This document shows, piece by piece, positions 1 to 9,601 of a stretch of 64,000 nt of DNA; the first letter of the stretch is position 1, and every line of letters begins with the position of its first letter. Source of the DNA: Hymenopus coronatus (Eukaryota > Arthropoda > Insecta > Mantodea > Hymenopodidae); assembly GCA_030762935.1 (NCBI GenBank), contig CM060887.1:8486501-8550500 (forward strand), written 5' to 3'. Below the pieces are notes generated by a model. The model worked only from the letters and a program-made list of their open reading frames with translations. It had not been told where the DNA came from and made no database searches. A program made the position numbers and the translations under genes.

Positions 1-4
1 TAAC

Positions 5-47
5 TGATGGGTTTACATTCATGAGACTTTCTTTACAAATCTATCGT
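5..47 (-). repeat. T5-element, minus-strand tip
   Basis: A degenerate copy of the distal T5 end: a CATTCATGAGACTTTCTTTACA stretch resembles the usual hairpin followed by ACTTTCTCTACA. It stops at a T-run where the next copy starts. Confidence 0.4.
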
Positions 48-178
48 TTTTACTTTCTCTAGCCCCATATGTACAATGTAAATAGGGATAGAGAAGGTAT
101 TGTAATGCACCCAAAAATTCGATGTCGAAATTTTACCGGAAATATGTGTTTTGGGATCCCCTGAGTCCCAAAAAAATC
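48..178 (+). repeat. T5-element host, left part (subfamily B)
   Basis: This is the first ~130 bp of a plus copy with the B-type terminal palindrome (TCTCTAGCCCC … GGGATAGAG) and the conserved CCCAAAAATTCGATG block. It breaks at TCATTTTTA, exactly where the next copy begins. Its continuation (TTTTTAGAAAAAGGTCCG) reappears at 1050-1071, so this copy was split by a same-strand insertion. Confidence 0.7.
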
Positions 179-1049
179 ATTTTTACTTTCTCTACACGTA
201 ATATGTGTACAGAGAAGGTATTGCACTCCACCCAAAAATTCGATACCAAGATTTCACCGGAAATATACGTTTTAGGGTCCACTGTATCCCCCCCCCAAAA
301 AAAGGTTTTTTCAGAAAAAGATCCGTGTGTGTGTGTCTGTGAACTTGATAACTCAAAAACGAAAACTCGTTAAAATACCAAACTTGGTATTTAAGTTTAG
401 CATCTTCCAGGGATGTGACACGAAGTTTCTGAGAAAAATCCCCACACTCCAACCTACCCTTTATACGAAACTTTTTTCGAAAATGTTTATTTTCTTAAAA
501 CTGGCTCTAAATATTTTGATTAAAATATCTTATATTAAAGATATTTACCTCACAAATAACATTTATATCTTGAATTTTCTGTGAATAGCCTCTGAAGACT
601 ACTTTATTCTGGACGAGTTAATGCAGAATGTTATACAGTAAGAGATACACAAAAGCTTGTCACACAATTTATGTCTTAAAATAAGAACTATAGCTTTCCT
701 GGCGACGTGTTAATTCAATTAAGATTTTGAATTAATTTATGTCTTATTCGTAGAGTTGACCATTTTCGAGATATTCCTTGTTATTGTATTTACTTTTAAA
801 CTACGCAACTTGTCTCAAACAGGACCAGCCAAAGCGAACCGAACCTCGTTTGTACATATAGTGGCCAGCTTTTTAAAATATTTGACTATCGTTTGACTAT
901 CCCATATTTCCCTTCTACTTCAAGGAAACAAGTAATTAGACTAATTTTGCTAATGTTTATCTTATTTAGCATGATGCAGATAAATGAATAAATATTTATA
1001 GGAATAGCTTGTATATGGAACAGCTACAGAAAGTTATGTAAATGATACA
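179..1049 (+). mobile_element. T5-element, full-length guest (subfamily A)
   Basis: A complete plus copy from ACTTTCTCTACACGTAATATG to ACACATCAGA. It contains the GT tract (~325), the ACTTGGTATTTAAG core, TTTATTCTGGACGAG (606) and a CAGCTACAGAAAGTTATGT end. It has TTTTT on both sides and sits inside the copy at 48-178/1050-1071. Short frames across it are chance. Confidence 0.8.
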
Positions 1050-1071
1050 CATCAGATTTTTAGAAAAAGGT
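1050..1071 (+). repeat. T5-element host, right remnant
   Basis: The TTTTTAGAAAAAGGTCCG block that normally follows the A-run of a plus copy. It completes the host interrupted at 178 and then abuts the mariner remnant. Confidence 0.6.
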
Positions 1072-1450
1072 CCGGGCATACTTAACGACATTTGCGGAGA
1101 GCCATTCAAAACAAACAAAGAGGAATGCTGACTTCAGGAATTGTGTTGATCCATAACAACGCTCGTCCACACACTGCTGGCACAACCCATTGGCTCCTTG
1201 AACAATTTCAATGTGACATTTTCAATCATCCGCCGTACAGTCCTGACTTGTCACCCAGCGACTTTCACCTTTTCCCTGAACTGAAGACGTGGCTCGGAGG
1301 GCAGCACTTTCAAACCAAGAAGATCTTCAAAACAACGTCAATGCTCATTTGAAATCATTGGCGGCAACATTTTTTGAAGCGGGTATTGCAAAGCTTGTGC
1401 ACAGGTACGATAAATGTCTCAATCTTTTCGGCGATTATGTTGTAAAGTAA
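1072..1450 (+). pseudogene. mariner transposase remnant (C-terminal part)
   Basis: A broken mariner-family DD34D transposase, which would cut and paste mariner DNA at TA sites. The frame from ~1092 reads LRRAIQNKQRGML, then an HNNARPH motif, then PPYSPDLSPSDFHLFPEL and WLGGQHF. The usual motif is HDNARPH, so the second catalytic Asp is Asn here. The spacing from that position to the Asp of PSDFHLF still leaves 34 residues between them. A one-base loss near 1320 shifts the frame; the true C-terminus (…FFEAGIAKLVHRYDKCL…GDYVVK, stop at 1448-1450) is in another frame. The N-terminal half and the 5' TIR are missing. It is certainly dead. Confidence 0.88.
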
Positions 1451-1537
1451 CCATAAGTGTACAAAACTTTTAGTAAAATAATTTTTTTATGAACTTGTCT
1501 TTTATTTATAGACTATCGGAAGTTGAAAAAAAAAAAA

Positions 1538-2331
1538 GCTGATGTGTTCCATTCACATGACTTTCTCTACATCTCTTGCATAAATTATTGTTAGAAAGCT
1601 TATGTTTTAACTTACTTGCTTCCTTGCAAGTAGAAGCGAAATAAAGGAGTACCATTGGTTAAGCTGATACTCAAAACCTGGTAGCTAGGTGACCGAAGTT
1701 CCTTTGTTTGTATGGACACGAGTTGACAAGGTTTTGAAAGCTAAAACCAATAACAATGAATATCTAAAAAAAAAAAACAAAAAAAAACGATCAACTCCAA
1801 GAAAGAAATATATATAACATAAATTGTGTGTTTTAATGTGTGCTACATTTTTTGTGTGGTAGATTTCTGTCCATCTCATACGGTTTAGCGGTTATTCAAA
1901 ATTTCGTAACATTCATCCTGAATAAAGTAATCTTCAGAGGCTATTCCTAGAAAATTCAAGACATACATATTATTTGTCAGGTAAGTATCTTTAATATACG
2001 AAGTTTTAATCAAAATCGTTATAGCCATTTTTAAGAATCAAAATGTTCGAAAAAAGTACCATGTAATTCGTAGTTGGGGGTGGGGGATTTTTTTGAAAAT
2101 CTTCCTGTCGCATACTTAGAAGATATCAAACTTAAATACCAAGTTTAACGGTCTTTTCGTTTTTGAGCTTTGCTGCACACACACACACGGAGATTTTTCT
2201 AAAAATTCTTTTTTAGGCTTCAGGGGGCTCAAAACGTATATTTCCGGTGAAATCTCGATATCTAATTTTTGGGTGCAATACAATACCTTCTCTATACACT
2301 ATGTATGTAGTAAGTGTAGAGAAAGTAAAAA
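1538..2331 (-). mobile_element. T5-element, full-length (subfamily A)
   Basis: A minus copy from GCTGATGTGTTCCATTCACATG to GTGTAGAGAAAGTAAAAA. Both ends carry the A-type subterminal repeat. The microsatellite is short (ACACACACAC near 2175). The 87 bp before it (1451-1537) is AT-rich, probably mariner 3' flank. Confidence 0.82.
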
Positions 2332-3099
2332 CCGGCCCTCGAACATACTTGCATACACATTTACAGACAGATGTAATAGGCACTCAAACACATTTACGCA
2401 GTATTTAATATCGCTGGTTGCTCTACCAGTTTTTCTTCAGCTTTTCGTCGCTGGAAGTATAATTATGGTGAAAGCTCAGCGACGGTATCTTCCCCACCCC
2501 TCCTACACATTTTTCTTCTCTCCCTTGCTTCTATTCTTTGCAAGAGTAACTTTTATTTTGCCGTGGATCTCTCTCTTGCGAAGGGAAATTTAGATATTAG
2601 CCAATCAGCAGCCGGAATGCACTCGGAAAGTTAGTTGCCATTATTTTCTTCTGTTCAAAGGCTTATCGGCGGTTATAACTTTTCAATTTCCTTCCCCGTA
2701 ATAACAGAAATATACATACGCCTCCTCGTCCTCGACGGCTTGAATTAATTCTCTCGACGGGAACTTCTTATCCTCAATGGAAGTTAAAACTTTTTAAGGT
2801 TCCCGACGCGCTTTGGATATCCATTCAAGTTTTATTTAATTACCAGGGAAAAGTTTAAACGCCGGGTTCATGATAAAGAAAACAGGCGTGTTCACGCTCG
2901 CTGCAGGAAACTCCACTTCTTCTTGCACACACACGTATTGAACATCCAACAGTCATTTGTCAGTTGAAGACATAACCGAAAACTCTACTATTGATGAACT
3001 ATACACAAATATTTTCACAGAATATGTAGCATTACTTAAATAAGTCATTTGAGATAGGAGACTTATGCCTGTTTACTGAAATTTCGGCTATAAGTTTCT
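2332..3099. other. unassigned single-copy-like DNA
   Basis: No repeat seen elsewhere in the window and no recognisable protein. It is less AT-rich than the repeats and holds a pyrimidine-rich stretch (2490-2580). The 106-codon frame at 2273-2593 begins inside a T5 end and resembles nothing I know. Confidence 0.4.
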
Positions 3100-3245
3100 G
3101 AAGTGCCAGTACGCCACGTATCGTGGCACTTCGTCTGGAATGAAAAAAATAATAATAAAAAACATTTGTTCTATGATAGGAATCGAATTCATGACCTTTA
3201 CGATAGCAGCTTCCCGCGTTATGCATCAAGCTATCAGAATAGTTG
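3100..3245 (-). repeat. tRNA-headed SINE fragment
   Basis: On the minus strand 3178-3240 shows a tRNA-like head: a box-A-like stretch around TAGCTTGATGC and a box-B-like GAATTCGATTCC. A short hairpin (GTGCCA … TGGCAC) lies in the tail around 3100-3130. No target duplication was found. Read as a SINE rather than a tRNA gene because the cloverleaf is degenerate. Confidence 0.55.
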
Positions 3246-3284
3246 AAAAAACGCCTCCAGTGTAGGCTACGTAACCCAAGAATG

Positions 3285-3395
3285 TAGTTAATGAATGCTC
3301 AGTGTCGCACTGTCAATTGATTAGTTCGAGATTGAACAGATTTTTGCGACATTAAATCTTGAGAACGCTAGTAACGAGCTGCTAAAAATCGATAT
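3285..3395 (+). repeat. second dispersed repeat, copy 1
   Basis: TTAATGAATGCTCAGTGTCG through GCGACATTAAATC and GAACGCTAGTAACGA recurs nearly unchanged at 46632-46748. It is unrelated to the T5 family. Class unknown. Confidence 0.7.
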
Positions 3396-4137
3396 TTCTA
3401 TTCTCGGTGTATAGAGGGGTTGCACTTCATCCAAAAATTCGATACCGAGATTTCACCGGAAATATATGTTTTGAGACCCCTGAATCCAAAAAAAAAGTGT
3501 TTTTAGAAAAATATGTGTGTGTCTGTCTGTCTGTCTGTCTGTCTGTGTGTATGTGTGTGTCTGTGAACAAGATAACTCAAAAACTAAAAGTCAGTAAAGT
3601 ACCAAAACTTGGTATTTAAGTTTAGTATCTTCCAGGGATGCGACACGAAGATTTTGAGGAAACTCCCTCACCTAAAACTACCCTTTAGATAGAACTTTTT
3701 TGAACTTTTGATTTTCTCAAAAATGGCTAACGATTTTGATTAAAATATCGAATATTAAATATAGATTTGCCATGTAAATGTCTTTAATATAAGGCGTTTT
3801 AATCATAATTGCTTAAGCCATTTTTAGGAAAGTGAAAATTATCGAAAAAAATTCTGTATAAAGGGTACTTTGCGGTGAGAGGATGTTCCTCAAAATCTTC
3901 GTGTCGCATTCTTGGAAGATACCAGATTTGTATTTTACTGACTTTTGGCTTTTGAGTTACCGTGTTCATAGACGCTTGAACACACACACACACACAGTCA
4001 CGAATCTTGATCTAAAAATGATTTTTTTGAATTCTGGGGACCTCAAAACATATTTCCGATGAAAAATCGACATCGAATTTTTGGGTGTAATGCAATACTT
4101 TTTCTATGCACGATGTACATAGAACGTATAAAGAAAG
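3396..4137. mobile_element. T5-element inverted dimer (palindrome ends outward)
   Basis: A plus 5' half (3396-~3763, from GTGTATAGAGGGG to GATTAAAATATCG) is followed at once by a minus 5' half (~3763-4137, ending GTATAAAGAAAGTAAA). Both arms turn round in the same AT-rich core segment, so the unit is a ~740-bp imperfect palindrome. The left arm lacks its terminal ACTTTCTCT. Confidence 0.75.
3515..3562. repeat. GT/TCTG microsatellite
   Basis: The GT tract of the left arm of the inverted dimer has become TCTG repeats followed by TGTATGTGTGTG. It lies at the usual microsatellite position of the family. Confidence 0.9.
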
Positions 4138-4164
4138 TAAACAGTGATTGATATGTCTTATATG

Positions 4165-4797
4165 CGAGGTCCATTCAGAAAGAAACAAGCGCTTTTGCAT
4201 AAATAAACCATAACAAAACTTTATTTGCAAAGTTACAGTATCTTAATCAACGTAATCTCCATTCTGTCAAAACATTTATTGTCACGTGGTACCTGTTTTT
4301 CAATGCCGATGTAATACTTTTCTTCTGCCAAAACACTTATTCGTTTTTTGTATGTACAAAATGTTCGGCCAATTGAATTTTATAAGCAAATAACGCAAGT
4401 GTATGGTGATAATGCAATGAACGAATCTTGAGTGAGGAAATGTCGTATAATATACGAGTAATCAAGGAAGAACCATGATAAAGGGCAGAGTGGAAGTCCA
4501 TCAATCGTTATGGAGGAGTTGAAAGCATATACAAGATTTCAGGAATATCGATGTTTCATTTTGGACACCGTGCATGACTTTTTGTGTGGAAGAAATTTCC
4601 CAACAGACGAAAAACCTCCAAGATCCTTAGCGGTGGAAGACATTTGTATTGCAAAACTGGTACCACGTGACAAAATATACCTGATATCAGTGGTCATTAG
4701 GTTGAAAAATAGAGTAAGATGGTGTAACATAGTGAATCAAGTTTTGTATTCCTGATTAGTAATGCCAAATCGTTCTTTACTTTCTGAATGGCCCTCG
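4165..4797. mobile_element. rearranged mariner element with matching ends
   Basis: The ends are inverted repeats: CGAGGTCCATTCAGAAAG at 4165 and its complement, with one change, ending at 4797. The left part read on the minus strand gives a mariner C-terminus (NKCFDR, then GDYVD and a stop after a one-base loss). The middle on the plus strand encodes a mariner N-terminal segment (IEFYKQITQVYGDNAMNES, 4371-4427; then SGSPSIVMEELKA and RCFILDTVHDF near 4490-4575). The right part again resembles the C-terminal end (GGTACCACGTGACA occurs in both outer parts). So two 3' ends appear to flank an internal piece. No intact transposase. Confidence 0.72.
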
Positions 4798-4840
4798 TGT
4801 GTGTGTTATTGTTATTCAGTTATTGTTTTGTTAAGAGGTT

Positions 4841-5325
4841 AGGCCGTTTCAAAACGACACCAAACGAAGACAGCAGTGGATTAGCTTACACTTTGACTTG
4901 TCCGAAACTCGATGTCACTCTTCTATTTAAAGTTTTATATGGGTTTAAAAATCACACACATTTGGGATTATGCAGCGAAGGAACAACTTTTGTCATACAC
5001 CAGGAAAACAACCTCAGAACGTGTTATACGAAACACATAGTAAAACGCACATGCTACGCTTTTCATTGCTAAGGTGACCTGTGGTGCGCCGGCGTGTCTA
5101 TCAAACCACCCCTACACCACGCCACTGGGATATTCGCTACCAACCGGCATCTCTCTTGGAGTGGGCCAGGCATGCCATTTAGTTATGTACGACTGCCTAA
5201 TCCATGGTGATTTTATGGCAGTTTTTGTATGTGCCGAATTTAGAGCTGAAAGTTATATTCACGTATCACGTACGGCATGACCAACAAGGTCCATATCTGC
5301 GTTTGGTGTCTTTTTGAAACAGCCT
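4841..5325. mobile_element. small DNA transposon (MITE) with ~29-bp inverted repeats
   Basis: 4842-4870 (GGCCGTTTCAAAACGACACC…) and the complement of 5296-5324 (GGCTGTTTCAAAAAGACACC…) match at all but three of 29 positions. The ~485-bp interior holds two small frames (4788-5072, 5074-5280) with no recognisable motif. No clear target duplication. Superfamily unassigned. Confidence 0.72.
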
Positions 5326-5429
5326 GTATATCTCCCATATAGTTAGCCGTTTGTGTTGTAAATTCATGATACTATATTTGAATATGTTTGTCTTTTTTTT
5401 TTCTGTTCACTCTCAATTTTCTTGTTTTG

Positions 5430-5547
5430 TTACTTTCTCTACACGTACAATGTACATAGTGTATAGAGAAGGTATAGCATTCCACCCAAAAATTCCATAA
5501 CGAGATTTCACCACAAAAACATATTTTGGGTCTCCCTTAATACAAAA
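5430..5547 (+). repeat. T5-element, left part of an interrupted copy
   Basis: ACTTTCTCTACACGTACAATG through CCCTTAATACAAAAA: the first ~115 bp of a plus copy, ending in its A-run where a minus copy starts. The plus 3' half at 5976-6372 may be the rest of the same host. Confidence 0.7.
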
Positions 5548-5975
5548 ATCTGATGTGTTCCATTCACATGACTTTCTGTACATCTCTGCAACAAATTATT
5601 CTATTTACTTCATCTAATTGAGAAAAAATTAGCAGAAACAGTCTTATTACTTGCTTTCTTGTAAGCAGAAGCGAAATAAGGGAGTACCATAGGTTAAAGT
5701 GATAGTGAAAAGCTGGTTGTTATGTGATTCAAGTTCCTTTGTTTGTATGGACACACGTTGACAAATTCCTGTATGACAAAAGTATGTTTTTATAGCTGAA
5801 ACCGCAAAAAAGGAACATCTAAAAAACGACCAACACGACGAAAAAAATGTATATTACAGAAATTGTGTGTTTTAACCTGCTCTACATTTTTTTTTTTTTT
5901 TTTTTTTTTTTGTGGTAAGTTTTTGTCCATCTCTTACGGTTTAGCAGTTATGCAAAATGTCTTAAAAGTCATTCA
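5548..5975 (-). mobile_element. T5-element, distal half (subfamily A)
   Basis: A minus copy from ATCTGATGTGTTCCATTCACATGAC to ATGCAAAATGTCTTAAAAG, lost beyond that. A T-run at ~5888-5910 has expanded within it. It meets a plus 3' half in inverted orientation. Confidence 0.75.
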
Positions 5976-6372
5976 AGTAAAATGTATATCTTGACTTTTC
6001 TGGGAATAAACTCTGAAGACTAGTTTATTCTGGATGAATTTTACTGAATTTTGCATAACTGCGAAACCGTAAGAGATGACAAAAACTTAACGCACCAAAA
6101 AATATAGAGCATGTTAAAACAGACAATTTATGTTATATGCATTTTTTTCGTGGAGTTGGTCGTTTTTAAGACATTCCTTTGTATTTTGGTTTCGCTTTGA
6201 AAAACTTATACTTTTCTCATACAGGAATTTGTCAACTCGTGTCCATACAAACAAAGGAACTTCAGTCACATAGTAACCAGCTTTTAACTATTACTTTAAC
6301 CTATGGTACTCCCTTATTTCGCTTCTACTTACAAGGAAGCAAGTGATAAATGCAAGCATAAGCTTTTAACTT
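5976..6372 (+). repeat. T5-element, 3' half
   Basis: AAAATGTATATCTTGAC through CAAGCATAAGCTTTT, lacking the last ~60 bp. With 5548-5975 it forms an imperfect inverted repeat with distal ends outward. This may be the remainder of the copy begun at 5430, with a deletion at the guest junction. Confidence 0.7.
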
Positions 6373-6386
6373 ATTCGTTCGTTCAT

Positions 6387-6585
6387 GTAAGTGTGTGTAT
6401 GTAAGTGTGTGTATGTAAGTGTGTGTATGTAAGTGTGTGTACGTAAGTGTGTGTGTGTATGTGTGTGTACGTAAGTGTGTGTACGTAAGTGTGTGTATGT
6501 AAGTGTGTGTACGTAAGTGTGTGTATGTAAGTGTGTGTACGTAAGTGTGTGTACGTAAGTGTGTGTACGTAAGTGTGTGTATGTA
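6387..6585. repeat. 14-bp minisatellite
   Basis: About fourteen tandem copies of TAAGTGTGTGTAYG, with Y alternating T and C and one shorter GT-only unit near 6450. Because 14 is not a multiple of 3 and no frame contains a stop, the minus strand is open in all three frames (Tyr-Thr-His-Leu repeats). Those frames are repeat artefacts. Confidence 0.95.
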
Positions 6586-6936
6586 ATTGGAACATGTGAT
6601 CGCTGCTTGAAACAGCTTATGAATTCTTCTGGAGGCAGTTGAGCAGACAATGCCTGTTGCTAATAAGAAGCACATGTTGAGGACCTCACAACTATTTCAC
6701 TTACATTTCCGCTCAATCTTCATTAACGTTCCTCATCTTGCGCTGTGGGTTGACAAGTGAGGGGAGAAGACACCCTCCCATTTTCTCGCGGTTTGTGAAA
6801 GGGTCATGACCTCGCAAAGAAATAAAGGAAAAAAAAGTGTGAAGGAAGAAGCCCTGATGAAGAAGGCGGAGCATAGACGAGGCGCGGATACCACGCCCGC
6901 TCTTCAGTTGTCACCAGGAGGGACATACTTGGTGAT

Positions 6937-6938
<2 letters not shown>
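6586..6938. other. unassigned single-copy-like DNA
   Basis: Between the minisatellite and the TC tract, richer in GC than its surroundings. No similarity to other parts of the window and no domain recognised. Confidence 0.4.

Positions 6939-7007
<69 letters not shown>
6939..7007. repeat. (TC)n microsatellite
   Basis: About 34 uninterrupted TC dinucleotides. Ser-Leu and Arg-Glu frames across it are artefacts. Confidence 0.98.
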
Positions 7008-7009
<2 letters not shown>

Positions 7010-7114
7010 GAAATTGTCCACTTGTTCCTTCATCTCTCTTCCCGCCAGGACCACTCACAAACTGCATGTGCGGCTTTTGTATTGCTTCTTTAGAACACGT
7101 GGAAAATTTGCTTC

Positions 7115-7280
7115 GTGTATTTGTAAATTTAAGTTCAGTATCTTCCAAAAATTTGACTCGAGAGCTTTCAATAAAATCCCCCAACTCAAAATTCCCTTTA
7201 CTTTTAAACATATTCAAAATATCTAATGAATTGAAAAAAAATTAATTCTCCACATCTCTGTAGTAAATTATTCCTAAAAA
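7115..7280 (+). repeat. T5-element debris
   Basis: 7115-7230 is a diverged plus core fragment (TTTAAGTTCAGTATCTTCC, AATCCCCCAACTC). 7246-7280 is a scrap of a minus distal end (CCACATCTCTGTAGTAAATT). Both are more diverged than neighbouring copies. Confidence 0.55.
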
Positions 7281-7305
7281 AAGCACAGGAAATCATTCTG
7301 AAAAA

Positions 7306-8126
7306 CCTGATGTGTACCATTCACATGACTTTCTCTACATCTCAACAAATTACTCTTAAAAAGCTTATACATCTATTTACTTCATGTTAATCAGATTAAA
7401 ATAGCAGAAATAGTCTTATTACTTGGTTCCTTGTTGCTATGTTTGCTTTGTTCCTTGCTGGTTGCTATGTCACTGAAGTTCCTTTGTTTGGAAGCAGTTG
7501 ACAAATTCCTATATGAGAAAAGTATAAGTCTTCATAGCACAAACCAAAAACAAGGAATGACTCAAAAACGATGACTCCACGAAAAAAATGTATACAACAT
7601 AAATTGTGTGTTTTAACGTGCTCTACATTTTTTGTAGTAAGTTTTTGTCCATCTCTTAGGGTTTAGCAGTTATTCAAAATTCCGTAAAATTCATCCAGAA
7701 TAAAGTATCTTCAGAGGCTATTCCCAGAAAATTCAAGATATACATTTAATTTGTCACGTAAATATTTTTAATATGCGAAATTTTGATCACAATCGTTAGA
7801 GCCATTTTTAAGAAAATCAACATTTTCGAAAAAAGTTCCATGTAAAGGGTAGTTTGGGGTGGGGGGATTCTTTTCTTCAAAATCTTCGTGTCGCATCCCT
7901 GGAAGATACTAAACTTAAATACCAAGTTTGGTATTTTACCAACTTTTCGTTTTTGAGTTATCTGTTCACAGACACACGGACACACACATACACACGCGGA
8001 CCTTTTTGTGAAAATGCTTTTTTTGGATACAGGGGACGCTAAAACATACATTTCCGTTGAATTTAAATTTTTTGGTGGAGTGCAATACCTTCTCTATACA
8101 CATAGTGCGTATAGAGAAAGTAAAAA
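7306..8126 (-). mobile_element. T5-element, full-length (subfamily A)
   Basis: A complete minus copy from CCTGATGTGTACCATTCACATG to GCGTATAGAGAAAGTAAAAA with a short CA tract (~7970-8000). The plus-like internal frame read on the minus strand stays open for 101 codons (7746-8051). Confidence 0.85.
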
Positions 8127-8133
8127 TGTAGTG

Positions 8134-8300
8134 ATATAGCCGGAATTTGAAATACCTACTCATCTGGCAGTCTCTAGCCGGTTGCTCTAACCACTGAGCT
8201 ACCATGGCAATATATCGCACGGCACTACTATCCCAACTGACTCATATGCTTCCTGGTAAACCACAAGGTGGTTTCCAATTATTTTGAGATGTCACGCCCT
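8134..8300 (-). repeat. tRNA-headed SINE
   Basis: The minus strand of 8134-8209 gives a tRNA-like head: GCCATGGTAGCTCAGTGGTT with box A TAGCTCAGTGG, then a weak box B (TTTCAAATTCC). Adjacent sequence (CAACTGACTCATATGCTTCC) is shared with 29630-29660, so both belong to one family. Not called a tRNA gene because box B and the acceptor stem are degraded. Confidence 0.72.
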
Positions 8301-8310
8301 AACATTAAAA

Positions 8311-8674
8311 AAATCTGATGTGTTCCATTCACATAACTTTCTCTACATCTCTACCACAAATTATTGTTAGCTTAATCTTCTATCTACTCCATGCTTATCG
8401 AGTTAAACATTAGCAGAAATGGTCTTATTACTTAGTTGCTTATAAGTATAAGGGAATACATTTGGCTAAACTGACAGTCAAATGTTTTAATATGTGGTTG
8501 CTATGGGGTTGAAATCCGATTCTTTGCGTGTCCAGGAGTTGACAATTTCCAGTTTGAGAAAAGTATAGGTATTTCGAAACTGAAATTAATGCCAAGAAAA
8601 AGGTATCTTAAAAACGGTCGACTCCAGAAAAAAATGAATATAACATAAATTGTGTGTTTTAACGAGCTCTACAT
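8311..8674 (-). repeat. T5-element host, first part
   Basis: A minus copy from ATCTGATGTG to GAGCTCTACATTTTT. It breaks in the T-run of CTACATTTTTT and resumes at 9602 with TTTTTATGTAAG, so 8675-9601 is an insertion. Confidence 0.78.
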
Positions 8675-8846
8675 TTTTACTTTCTCTAGCCCCGTATGTA
8701 CAATGTACGTAGGGATAGAGAAGTATTGCATTCCACCCAAAAATTCAATGTCGAGATTTCACCGGAAATACATGTTTTAGGACCCCTTGTAACCATAAAA
8801 AGCATTTTCATGAAAAGGTCCGTGTATGTGTTTGTGTGTATGTGTT

Positions 8847-8883
<37 letters not shown>

Positions 8884-9601
8884 CTGTGAACACGATAACT
8901 CAAAAATGAATAGTAGCTAAAATACCAAACCTGGCATTTAAGTTTAGTATCTTCCAGGAATGCGACACGAAGATTTTGAGAAAAATCCCACCACCCCAAA
9001 CTACCCTTTACATGGAACTTTTTACGAAAATTTGATTTTCTTAAAAATGGCTCTAACGATTTTGATTAAAATATCGTATATTAAAGATATTTACCTGACA
9101 AATAAAATGTATATCTTGAATTTTCTGTGAATAGCTTCTGAAGACCTGTTTATTCTGGATGAATTTTGCTCAATTTGCCATAACTAGTAAGCTATAAGAG
9201 ATAGACAAAAACTTACTCTACAAAAAATGTAGGTTGTTTTTTTTTTTTTTTAAATACACAAGTTATGTCATATACATTTTTCTCGTGGAGCTTACCGTTT
9301 TCGAGGTATTCATTGTTTCAGTTGTGAAGTACTTTTCTCAGACGGGAGTGTCCGTTTTTCTTTTGTTCTACTCTTGGCCAAGAAAGGAAGCGATTTGTAA
9401 TGACAATCCCATAACGACAGCTTTTAAAACATTTGACTATTGGTTTAGCCTAGTGTATTCCCTTATTTTCTTCCTACTTAAGTAATAAGAATATTGTGCT
9501 AATGAGTACCTGGATTAGCAAGGTGCAGAAAGAAGAATAATCTTATGTAACAAGTTTGTAGAAGAGCTAGAGAAAGTCATGTGAGTGTAACACATCAGAT
9601 T
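8675..9601 (+). mobile_element. T5-element, full-length guest (subfamily B)
   Basis: A ~927-bp copy with the B palindrome (TCTCTAGCCCCGTATGTAC … GGGATAGAG) and the matching B distal end (GAGCTAGAGAAAGTCATGTGAGTG). It carries a GT tract at 8818-8884. B features include a longer 3' half (TCTTGGCCAAGAAAGGAAGCG). Confidence 0.86.

Noticed and set aside
6387..6585. CRISPR-like regular repetition
   Set aside because: The repeats are contiguous 14-bp units without spacers, in animal DNA.
6325..6675. Thr/His/Tyr-rich minus frames
   Set aside because: They are translations of the 14-bp minisatellite, open in all three frames.
6804..7217. 137-codon minus frame with Arg-Glu repeats and its Ser-Leu counterpart
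   Set aside because: Produced by the TC microsatellite.
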